Assembly (NCBI GenBank): GCA_023422555.1
Contig: JAFAGQ010000083.1
Span: forward strand, 1-21,104
Origin: Pseudomonadota bacterium
GTDB taxonomy: Bacteria > Pseudomonadota > Gammaproteobacteria > Burkholderiales > Burkholderiaceae_B
Direction of reading: 5' to 3'
Length of the DNA stretch: 21,104 bases
Within the stretch, counting starts at the first letter, position 1, and the number at the start of each line of letters is the position of its first letter. Below the pieces are notes generated by a model. It did not search any database. It saw only the letters and a program-made list of their open reading frames with translations, and was not told where the DNA came from. Below, in pieces: positions 15,135-21,104 of the stretch. The translations under genes and the position numbers were made by a program.

Positions 15135-15301
15135 ATCGAAATCAGGTTGCCGGGATTACGTATGTGATAGTGTAAGCGTCGCAGGCAAATGGGTAGCGGC
15201 AAGCTGATTTATTAGGGAGAACACCTATTTTTGCCCAAAAAAGGGGCACTATGCACCGCAGGTCATACGTTGTTTTTTTATTGATCGCGATGACCTTGCG
15301 C

Positions 15302-15327
15302 ATCAGCCAGCCTTACGACTGGCTGAT
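15302..15327 (-). terminator. Stem-loop after the second Bug gene, possible terminator
   Basis: ATCAGCCAG (15302-15310) and CTGGCTGAT (15319-15327) form a perfect 9-base stem with an 8-base loop, 20 bases beyond the stop of the Bug gene on the minus strand. No T-tract follows in the direction of transcription, so it is either a weak terminator or a stabilising 3' structure. Confidence 0.45.
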
Positions 15328-15347
15328 ATCGGGCAATTATTGGAATG

Positions 15348-16307
15348 TCAGTCCAGTTTAATATTTGCCTGCGTGGCCACCGCACGCCATTTTTTCTCTT
15401 CTTCGTTCACAAATGTACGCAACGCGTCAGGCGATGAGGCGACAATGTCGGCGCCCAGGGCCTGCAGCCGCGAGGCGATGTCCGGGTCTTTAAGCACTTT
15501 GGTGAAGGCTGAGGATAATACGGTCAGTACTTCCTGTGGCGTATTTTTCGGCGCGAAGACGGCATTCCATTCATAGGAAGAGAAATCAGCAACACCGCTT
15601 TCCTTCAGAGTAGGGGTGTCCGGAAGCAGCGCGGAACGCTTATCGCCACCACTGGCCAGCACTTTCAGTTTCCCTGCCTTGATATGAGGCCAGGAGGAGC
15701 CGAGGCTGGCGAACATGATTGGTACCTGCCCACCCATGACATCTGTCATTGCAGGGCCGCCACCTTTATAAGCCACATGAGACAGATGCGTTTTTGCCTT
15801 CAGGTTGAATAGTTCGCCGGCCAGATGCTGGGCAGAACCAGGACCCGCTGAAGCAAAATGCGCAGGTGTATCAGACTGACCAGCCTTGATAACGTCAGCG
15901 ACTGATTTGTAATCTGTTTGCGGATTGACCACCAGCACGTTCGGAACTTTCAGAAGCAGGGATACCGGTTCAAAATCGTCTGCCGAAAACGGCATCTTCT
16001 GACGCAATGCGAAGTTTTGCGCAAAGTTGGATGCATCCATCATGATTGTGTAACCATCAGGTTTTGCGCGCGCAACATAGGAGCCGCCAATCATTCCACC
16101 TGCGCCACCCTTGTTTTCAATCACCACAGTCTGTCCCAGAACCTCACTCAGTTTTGGTCCGATCAGGCGCGCCACGGCATCAACCGTTCCGCCCGGCGGA
16201 TACGTAACGACCATGGTTACCGGTTTATCTGGATACGCGGCACTGGCTGTGCCGGCGAACGTCAGAGACAGCACTAATGCCGTCAGTGGTCTTAGGAATC
16301 GGTTCAT
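15348..16307 (-). CDS. Bug family (TctC-type) periplasmic substrate-binding protein
   Basis: The 319-residue protein has a signal peptide MNRFLRPLTALVLSLTFAGT with cleavage predicted after ASA (residue 23). The mature start AYPDKPVTMVVTYPPGGTVDA and ENKGGAGGMIGGSYVARAKPDGYTI are textbook Bug signatures, as are SAGPGSAQHLAGELF and VAYKGGGPAMTDVMGGQ. Its ATG overlaps the amidohydrolase stop by four bases (ATGA), with GGGAG upstream, so the two are translationally coupled. This suggests that the receptor captures the acid, lactone or ester later hydrolysed by the amidohydrolase. No TctAB pair lies in the same operon; the nearest is encoded about 2 kb away on the same strand. Confidence 0.94.
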   Translation of the reverse strand: MNRFLRPLTALVLSLTFAGTASAAYPDKPVTMVVTYPPGGTVDAVARLIGPKLSEVLGQTVVIENKGGAGGMIGGSYVARAKPDGYTIMMDASNFAQNFALRQKMPFSADDFEPVSLLLKVPNVLVVNPQTDYKSVADVIKAGQSDTPAHFASAGPGSAQHLAGELFNLKAKTHLSHVAYKGGGPAMTDVMGGQVPIMFASLGSSWPHIKAGKLKVLASGGDKRSALLPDTPTLKESGVADFSSYEWNAVFAPKNTPQEVLTVLSSAFTKVLKDPDIASRLQALGADIVASSPDALRTFVNEEEKKWRAVATQANIKLD

Positions 16308-17218
16308 AATTTATCTCCCTGAATTTTATAAAAGGATGCCGCTGTGTTGTAGAAAATATTCTGCCTGTCGACAGGTTGATCGATGTATTGCAAAGCCCAC
16401 GCGAGGCTATCATTGAAGCTGCTGCTCGATTCGAACTGGGTATGTGGCCAGTCACTGCCCCACATAAGTTTTTCCGAAGAGAACGTGTCAAAAAACCTGT
16501 CGAGCAGCGCTTTGACTTGGTCAGTCTGCACGTTGTCAAAGAGTCGATAGATGGCCGACAGTTTGATGAACAGATGATCTGAGCCGCGTAAGGAAAACAG
16601 GAAATCGAACTGATCGGTGTCGAACAGCCCGTCTTGCTGCGCATCTTCCTGTAATGTGGCTTGCAGCATTGCGCCTGTCCGTACTCCGCTTACCAGCGCG
16701 GCGTGCGCTTGTCCATCGGATTTCCGAAGCGCAGGGCGGCCGAAGTGATCGACGACCAGATCCACGTCGTGCGCAATAATTGGCGGAATATGACTTGCAA
16801 GGCTTGTCATGGGAGCGTGCAATTCCACATGCATATCCAGCGCTTTCAGACGGGAAAACAATTGCTGCCAGGCAGCCTGTTGCAGGTCAATCTCGTGTGT
16901 GCCGAACAGATTCAGGCGGATCCCCCTGACATTGCTTTCGCGTAACGCGAGCAGCTCTTCGATACTGCAGTCGGGACTGACGACGGCAACCCCCACGCAT
17001 CGACCTGCGGATTCCTGCAGCGCCTTGAGCATGTAGTCATTGTTGGTTCCAAGAAAACTTGGCTGTACCAGCACTCCATGACAGATGTGATGACGATCCA
17101 GCAGCTCAAGATATTCGGTCAGGGTGGCGTCATAGTCGGGCGCATAACGTCGTACGGAAGCCAGAGGAAGGTTCCTTTTGAAAACGTGCGCGTGACTGTC
17201 GATAATTGCCTGTTGCAT
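16304..17218 (-). CDS. Amidohydrolase family 2 protein (LigI / 2-pyrone-4,6-dicarboxylate lactonase-like)
   Basis: The 304-residue TIM-barrel hydrolase has the first-strand HxH motif DSHAHVF (H9, H11), LVVDHFGRP with H158, and the last-strand Asp in LMWGSDWPHTQ (D256). These are the features of COG3618/LigI-type amidohydrolases, which open lactones or hydrolyse related carboxylate rings, often without metal. Between HFGRPALRKSDG and the FIKLSAIYRL strand lies an unusually long polar stretch (about residues 170-212) containing QATLQEDAQQDGLFDTDQF. It starts an operon with the second Bug gene and is divergent from a LysR gene 87 bases away, which is its likely regulator. The ATG has GGGAA upstream. 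A lactonase role is the best guess; the substrate is unknown. Confidence 0.87.
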   Translation of the reverse strand: MQQAIIDSHAHVFKRNLPLASVRRYAPDYDATLTEYLELLDRHHICHGVLVQPSFLGTNNDYMLKALQESAGRCVGVAVVSPDCSIEELLALRESNVRGIRLNLFGTHEIDLQQAAWQQLFSRLKALDMHVELHAPMTSLASHIPPIIAHDVDLVVDHFGRPALRKSDGQAHAALVSGVRTGAMLQATLQEDAQQDGLFDTDQFDFLFSLRGSDHLFIKLSAIYRLFDNVQTDQVKALLDRFFDTFSSEKLMWGSDWPHTQFESSSSFNDSLAWALQYIDQPVDRQNIFYNTAASFYKIQGDKL

Positions 17219-17229
17219 GACGGATTCCC

Positions 17230-17244
17230 ATTGAGTTACTCAAT
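17230..17244. promoter_or_regulatory. Perfect 15-base palindrome, T-N11-A type, between the amidohydrolase and lysR genes
   Basis: ATTGAGTTACTCAAT has 7-base arms around one central T. Its inner T (17231) and A (17243) are spaced as T-N11-A, the LysR-type rule. It lies 12-26 bases upstream of the amidohydrolase ATG, next to its ribosome-binding site and close to a possible minus-strand -10 (TAAAAT, 17243-17248). That position suits repression or the downstream half of a LysR site. Confidence 0.5.
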
Positions 17245-17258
17245 TTTAGAAAGCTCAA

Positions 17259-17307
17259 GCATATTGATATATTATGTTTATGATATTTATTCATTGCATA
17301 TTGATAT
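17259..17307. repeat. 12-base direct repeat GCATATTGATAT flanking the lysR promoter
   Basis: GCATATTGATAT occurs exactly at 17259-17270 and again at 17296-17307, a 37-base period in very AT-rich DNA. The second copy overlaps the lysR start codon at 17306. A TATGAT (17279-17284) between the copies could serve as -10 for lysR. The pair may be a binding site for the regulator or a nucleoid protein. Confidence 0.5.
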
Positions 17308-18214
17308 GGAAATTAATCAGGTCCGATATTTTCTTGCGGTGTACGAGTGTGGCTCAATCAGTCAGGCTGCGGAACTGCTCAATATCGCGCAGCCCGCGCT
17401 CAGCCAGTCGATTGCACGACTGGAAAAAGCGCTGGGCGTAGTTCTGTTCGTTCGATCAAGGCGGGGTGCCGCGCCAACGGATGCAGCCAGATTGATTTAT
17501 GACGATCTGAACAAGGGGAGTTTTTATTTCAATCAGGTCTACGACAAGGTCAGGATTGCAAAATCGGGTTTCGGGGGAACGTTGAATGTGGGGATTGTGT
17601 CATCTGCGCTGTTTAATATTTTGCCGACGGCGTTGCGTAAACTGAAGTCAATGGCGCCGGAACTGCACATTTCCCTGCTTGAGCTGAGTAACGAGGAACA
17701 GGTCAGGCTGATTCATGAAGGCAGAATTGATATTGCACTTGTGCATTCGCCGGTCAATCTTGAGGGACGCGTCCATCAGCTGACGGTATGCCGGGAAAAG
17801 CTGATTGCTGCCATACCCGAAGGTACGCCTACTTTCAAAAAGGATGTAATTACCTTGCAGGAGATTGCCCGCCAGGGGCTCGTGCTATATCCATCAGCGC
17901 AATTGCCTGTTCTGCATACAGATATTCTCAATGCGTTTGCGGCGCTGGATTTGCAGGTCAGAGTGAATCAGTATGCGAACCGGACACTCACGGTGCTGGC
18001 CTGCGTGGCCGCGGGCCTGGGTGTGGGACTCTTGCCCAACTGGATTCGTACTATCGGTTTTGAGGGCGTGCGTTTTTGTGATGTGGCTGATGGGACACTG
18101 CCCGACCTGGATCTGGTTGCGCTGTATACGTCGAAACATCAGCACATTGTGAACGCCATGTTTGGTGATGACGGATCGATAGCTACCCGCAGAACTGAGC
18201 CGGAAACGCACTGA
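17306..18214 (+). CDS. LysR-family transcriptional regulator
   Basis: The 302-residue product starts MEINQVRYFLAVYECGSISQ with the HTH core AAELLNIAQPALSQSIARLE, then the conserved LGVVLFVRSRRGAAPTDAA. The effector domain begins near residue 90 (GTLNVGIV) and shows LPTALRKLKSMAPELHISLLEL, a normal periplasmic-binding-protein fold. I place the start at the ATG immediately before the HTH; the frame stays open upstream but that would run into the amidohydrolase gene and lacks LysR character. It is divergent from the amidohydrolase-Bug operon, the classical LysR arrangement, and likely controls it. N-terminal 'EINQVRYFLAVYE' resembles the CbbR/CatR/BenM type rather than OccR, so the two LysR proteins here are not recent duplicates. 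Confidence 0.93.
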   Translation: MEINQVRYFLAVYECGSISQAAELLNIAQPALSQSIARLEKALGVVLFVRSRRGAAPTDAARLIYDDLNKGSFYFNQVYDKVRIAKSGFGGTLNVGIVSSALFNILPTALRKLKSMAPELHISLLELSNEEQVRLIHEGRIDIALVHSPVNLEGRVHQLTVCREKLIAAIPEGTPTFKKDVITLQEIARQGLVLYPSAQLPVLHTDILNAFAALDLQVRVNQYANRTLTVLACVAAGLGVGLLPNWIRTIGFEGVRFCDVADGTLPDLDLVALYTSKHQHIVNAMFGDDGSIATRRTEPETH

Positions 18215-18216
18215 GC

Positions 18217-18239
18217 GGACCGGTATGATATACCGGTCC
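18217..18239. terminator. Strong stem-loop after the second lysR gene
   Basis: GGACCGGTAT (18217-18226) and ATACCGGTCC (18230-18239) form a perfect 10-base stem with a 3-base loop, starting three bases after the lysR stop. No T-tract follows on either strand. In a gap between converging genes it most likely ends or protects transcripts from both sides. Confidence 0.55.
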
Positions 18240-18263
18240 TGACTGCGCGATACATGGCGGTAA

Positions 18264-18281
18264 CTCCCGCCGGATCGGGAG
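18264..18281. terminator. Second stem-loop between converging lysR and tctA
   Basis: CTCCCG (18264-18269) pairs with CGGGAG (18276-18281) around a 6-base loop. It has no T-tract and lies between the stronger hairpin and the tctA stop; its role as a terminator is uncertain. Confidence 0.35.
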
Positions 18282-18287
18282 CTCCAG

Positions 18288-18318
18288 GCCAAAGCGAGAG
18301 CCCCGAGCCAAAGCGAGA
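18288..18318. repeat. 12-base direct repeat GCCAAAGCGAGA
   Basis: GCCAAAGCGAGA is present at 18288-18299 and 18307-18318, a 19-base period, just beyond the tctA stop. It looks like a small tandem duplication in non-coding DNA. No function can be assigned. Confidence 0.5.
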
Positions 18319-18321
18319 TTC

Positions 18322-19812
18322 TTAAGCCGCCTTGCGCAGTCTTTTCAGAATCACTGGAACCAAAAGGAACAGGACAGAGACTGTGAGAATGACGATGGAA
18401 ATGGGCGTTTCCACCAGGACAGCCGGACTGCCCTGAGCCGCAGCCAGTGCAGTGCGCAGCTGGTTTTCTGCCATGGGTCCCAGAATCAGTCCGATCAGAA
18501 TGGGCGCGATGGGGAAATCATAAACACGCATGACATATCCCATCAGACCTACGGCGACCATGCACGCCAGGTCAAAGGTTGAACCCGATACGCCCCAGAT
18601 ACCGATCATGGCAAACACGAGAATGCCTGCGTAAAGCTGCGGTTTGGGAATCAGCAGCAGCTTCACCCAGATGCCTACCAGAGGCAGGTTCAGAATCAGC
18701 AGCATCACGTTGCCCACATAAAGTGAGGCAATCAGCCCCCAGATCAGTTCGGGGTTGGAGGTAAAAAGGAAAGGACCGGGCTGCAATCCGAAATTCTGGA
18801 ATGCCGCCAGCAGAATGGCTGCCGTTGCCGATGTCGGCAGACCCAGCGTGAGCAAGGGAACCAGCACGCCGGCCGCAGCCGCATTATTGGCTGCTTCCGG
18901 CCCCGCCACGCCTTCAATAGCACCCACCGTACCGAATTCCTCTTTCTTCTTGCACAGCTTTTTTTCCAGTGTGTAAGACAGCATGGTCGGAATTTCTGAG
19001 CCGCCGCCGGGCAGGGCGCCCATGGGAAAGCCAATGGCGGTGCCGCGCATCCAGGGCATGAAGGAACGTTTCCAGTCATCCTTGGTCATCCACAGGCCGC
19101 CTTTGATAGGCAATACATCATCCTTCTGATGCCGGTAGCGGCTGGCGACATAAATGATTTCGCCGATCGCGAACAGCGACACCAGCACCACTGTGAGTTC
19201 CATGCCATCGAGCAGGGAACTGACGCCAAATGTCATGCGTGGCTGACCGGTCATTTTATCGATGCCAATGACGCCAAATGCCAGGCCGATAAAGAGTGAA
19301 ATAAAGCCGCGAACGCGGGAGGTGCCCATGACCACGGCCACCGAGGTAAAGGCCAGGACCGTAAGCGCAAAATAATCTGCGGGTTTGAAATAAAAGGCGA
19401 TTTCAGCGATGGATGGCGCGGCAAAGGTCAGTAGCACCGTTGCAATGGTGCCGGCCACGAACGAGCCGACGGCCGCTGTTGCAAGTGCCGCAGCGCCCCT
19501 TCCGGATCGCGCCATTTTATTGCCTTCCAGCGCCGTCATCATGGAACCGGCTTCGCCCGGTGTGTTGATCAGGATGGAGGTTGTGGATCCGCCATACATG
19601 GCGCCATAAAGCACGCCGGCAAACATGATGAATGCGGATACCGGTCCGACTGAAACCGTGACCGGCAGCAGCAGCGCAATGGTGAGTGCCGGGCCGATAC
19701 CGGGCAGTATGCCGATGGCGGTGCCCAGAACCGAGCCCACCAGCGCCCAGAACAGGTTCATGGGTTGCAGGGCGACATCAAAGCCATGCAGAAGTAAGCT
19801 GAAGGTATCCAT
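18322..19812 (-). CDS. tctA: Tripartite tricarboxylate transporter large membrane subunit TctA
   Basis: The 496-residue inner-membrane protein is the large channel subunit of a TTT transporter, with about twelve hydrophobic segments. Signature loops are GTAIGILPGIGPALT (residues 30-44), LYGAMYGGSTTSILINTPGE (69-88), GALPGGGSEIPTMLSYTLEK in the second half, and the EGVAGPEAANNAAAAGVLVP plus LTLGLPTSATAA stretch. These glycine/proline-rich repeats mark the two inverted halves of TctA. The ATG at 19812 is preferred: it follows the tctB stop almost directly and gives the family N-terminus MDTFSLLLHGFDVALQP. An upstream in-frame start would overlap tctB deeply. It acts with TctB and the TctC receptor, using an ion gradient to import di- or tricarboxylates. 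Confidence 0.96.
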   Translation of the reverse strand: MDTFSLLLHGFDVALQPMNLFWALVGSVLGTAIGILPGIGPALTIALLLPVTVSVGPVSAFIMFAGVLYGAMYGGSTTSILINTPGEAGSMMTALEGNKMARSGRGAAALATAAVGSFVAGTIATVLLTFAAPSIAEIAFYFKPADYFALTVLAFTSVAVVMGTSRVRGFISLFIGLAFGVIGIDKMTGQPRMTFGVSSLLDGMELTVVLVSLFAIGEIIYVASRYRHQKDDVLPIKGGLWMTKDDWKRSFMPWMRGTAIGFPMGALPGGGSEIPTMLSYTLEKKLCKKKEEFGTVGAIEGVAGPEAANNAAAAGVLVPLLTLGLPTSATAAILLAAFQNFGLQPGPFLFTSNPELIWGLIASLYVGNVMLLILNLPLVGIWVKLLLIPKPQLYAGILVFAMIGIWGVSGSTFDLACMVAVGLMGYVMRVYDFPIAPILIGLILGPMAENQLRTALAAAQGSPAVLVETPISIVILTVSVLFLLVPVILKRLRKAA

Positions 19813-19813
19813 T

Positions 19814-20362
19814 TCAGAAGCCTGCCACGGGAAGGAAACCACCGAGCTGCAGGCCCAGGCGGGAAAACAGGAACCAGCACAGGATGCCAAGTATGGCACC
19901 TGTGATCAGGTCGATGATGATTTTTTTCGAACCGAAGGCGCGCGCGACCAGTGCGAAGGAAAGCATGGCGGTAATCGGAAGCCCCAGTGTTTCCATGGTC
20001 AGTGCAGGAATGATGGTCGCGATCAGTGCCGTGAAAAACGCCCGTTTGTCCATGGGCAGATTGCCCTCGGCGTTTTCTGTATCCTGGGCTTCAAAACGCT
20101 CGCCCCTTGCGATCTGTATAAGAAGAATAATGCCCAGAATCAACAGGCCACCGCCCGCCACGGTGACGAACATGCCCGGACCAATGGCAGCGTACTGTGC
20201 CGTGGCCGGAAGGGTGGTGGTGGCCCACAGGCATACGCAACCCATGAGAATGACTGCGATGCCCAGCCACCAGGGGCGGGCGGGTTTGCCGGTGTCTGCT
20301 TCGATCGGTGCAGGCACCGGGTCATTCAATGATTCTGCATCCTTATTTTGCAAGACCAGCAT
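19814..20362 (-). CDS. tctB: Tripartite tricarboxylate transporter small membrane subunit TctB
   Basis: The 182-residue product has a polar N-terminus of about 30 residues and then four hydrophobic segments (starting near WWLGIAVILM, GMFVTVAGGGLLILG, FFTALIATIIPALTM and IIIDLITGAILGILCWFLF), the topology of TctB. The last segment is followed by GLQLGGFLP, common at TctB ends. Its stop is one base before the tctA start. The ATG at 20362 overlaps the tctC coding end by 20 bases, so translation is probably coupled; its ribosome-binding site is poorly placed and a start a few codons later is possible. Confidence 0.88.
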   Translation of the reverse strand: MLVLQNKDAESLNDPVPAPIEADTGKPARPWWLGIAVILMGCVCLWATTTLPATAQYAAIGPGMFVTVAGGGLLILGIILLIQIARGERFEAQDTENAEGNLPMDKRAFFTALIATIIPALTMETLGLPITAMLSFALVARAFGSKKIIIDLITGAILGILCWFLFSRLGLQLGGFLPVAGF

Positions 20363-21104
20363 CCTTCAGAATCTTGTTGATACGGTCGCTCTCGTCCTTG
20401 ATAAACGTGCCGAACTCCGGACCTGCCAGGAAGAACTGATCCCAGCCCTGAGTAGCCATGGTTTGTTTCCACTCTTCGCTGTCGTTCAGCTTGGTGAAGC
20501 GGTCAACCCATACTTTGTAGTTGTCTTCAGGCATATCGACCGAACCCAGAATGCCGCGCCAGTTGGCCAGTTCCACATCAAAGCCGGCTTCCTTGAAGGT
20601 AGGTGCGTCCAGACCTTTCATGCGGTCTGCTGACGTAATACCCAGAATTTTGACCCGGCCTGCTTTGGCAAATTGCTGGAATTCGGAAATACCGGAGATG
20701 CCGGCTTTGAGCGTTCCATTGACAATGCCAGTGACGGTATCTGCACCGCCGGCCTGAGGGATGTAATTCAGCTTGTTGACTGGCGTGCCACTGGCCTGGG
20801 CCAGCAGGGCGAGGGCGATGTGATCCACACCACCTGCAGAACCGCCGCCTACAGGCGTGCCGCCAGGATTTTCCTTGAGTGCCTTGGCGAAGTCTCCCAG
20901 TGTTTTATAAGGTGAGTCTGGTCGCACTGCCAGTACCAGATACTCCGCGGTGAGTCGCGCAACGGGCTTGAACTTGGAAAGATCTATCGGTGATTTGTTC
21001 AGTGTGATTGCACCAACAGTGATGGCACCAAACACGGCCAGGCTATCGGGTTTGCCTTTGGTGCCGTTCTGGAATTCTGCCAGGCCAATGGTGCCGCCAG
21101 CGCC
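20343..21104 (-). CDS. tctC: Tripartite tricarboxylate transporter receptor TctC (Bug family), N-terminus outside window
   Basis: The frame is open from the window edge to a TAA at 20343-20345, giving 253 residues of mature protein; the signal peptide and first ligand loop are missing. The first visible residues, GAGGTIGLAEFQNGTKGKPDSLA, are a Bug-type ligand loop. YLVLAVRPDSPYKTLGDF, GTPVGGGSAGGVDHIALALLAQ, LNYIPQAGGADTVTGIVNG and the C-terminal WDQFFLAGPEFGTFIKDESDRI are typical of TctC proteins found in complete tctCBA operons. It delivers its ligand to the TctAB pair encoded directly downstream. It is clearly a different Bug subtype from the two solitary receptors in the window. Confidence 0.93.
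   Translation of the reverse strand, partial: GAGGTIGLAEFQNGTKGKPDSLAVFGAITVGAITLNKSPIDLSKFKPVARLTAEYLVLAVRPDSPYKTLGDFAKALKENPGGTPVGGGSAGGVDHIALALLAQASGTPVNKLNYIPQAGGADTVTGIVNGTLKAGISGISEFQQFAKAGRVKILGITSADRMKGLDAPTFKEAGFDVELANWRGILGSVDMPEDNYKVWVDRFTKLNDSEEWKQTMATQGWDQFFLAGPEFGTFIKDESDRINKILKDAGLAK

Larger units (their letters stand above)
15074..15347. other. 274-base intergenic region upstream of the OccR-like lysR gene
   Basis: No gene is supported here. Besides the palindrome near 15128 and the stem-loop near 15315, it has an inverted repeat AGGTCAT (15260-15266) / ATGACCT (15290-15296), a run of seven T at 15273-15279 between those arms, and a small TGCCC/GGGCA pair at 15232-15248. Confidence 0.6.

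Noticed and set aside
19625..20633. Two plus-strand open frames of 235 and 249 codons opposite tctA/tctB/tctC
   Set aside because: Both are low-complexity antisense translations with no family motif, while the minus strand carries well-defined transporter genes.

Overview
The window is a densely packed bacterial chromosomal segment, probably from a betaproteobacterium of the order Burkholderiales, family Alcaligenaceae or a relative. The main clue is three Bug/TctC-type periplasmic binding proteins in 21 kb, an expansion typical of that group. Base composition is moderate (by eye near 50-55% GC), lower than Bordetella or Achromobacter and closer to genera such as Advenella. The genus is an inference. 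No RNA gene, transposase, phage gene or CRISPR array was seen, and all complete genes appear intact.

Region 1 (1-5826, + strand) is an acyl-CoA catabolic cluster: the tail of an enoyl-CoA hydratase, a CaiB/BaiF CoA-transferase, a secreted Bug binding protein, a second enoyl-CoA hydratase, an AMP-forming acyl-CoA synthetase and an HMG-CoA-lyase-like enzyme. Together they could capture a carboxylic acid, activate it with CoA, hydrate it and cleave it. The lyase has His where HMG-CoA lyases carry their catalytic Cys, plus a longer active-site loop, so its substrate may be new.

Region 2 (5884-15073, - strand) reads from right to left: an OccR-like LysR regulator, a PotD/A/B/C-type ABC importer, a three-part flavin/iron-sulfur dehydrogenase of the HcnABC / opine oxidase / D-hydroxyproline dehydrogenase type, a RidA-family imine deaminase and a further FAD amine/amino-acid oxidase. 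The genes overlap or nearly touch. The layout suggests import of an amine, N-substituted amino acid or opine-like compound, its oxidation to an imine, and clean-up of the imine by RidA. A palindromic T-N11-A LysR box lies about 64 bp upstream of the inferred transcription start of the importer, the classical position for LysR activation.

Region 3 (15348-18214) holds a second Bug protein translationally coupled to a LigI-like amidohydrolase, with a divergent LysR gene across an AT-rich intergenic region containing a perfect palindrome and a 12-bp direct repeat.

Region 4 (18322-21104, - strand) is a tripartite tricarboxylate transporter operon, tctC (cut by the window edge)-tctB-tctA. It is the only TctAB membrane pair in the window, so the two solitary Bug proteins have no obvious membrane partner unless they share this one or another elsewhere.
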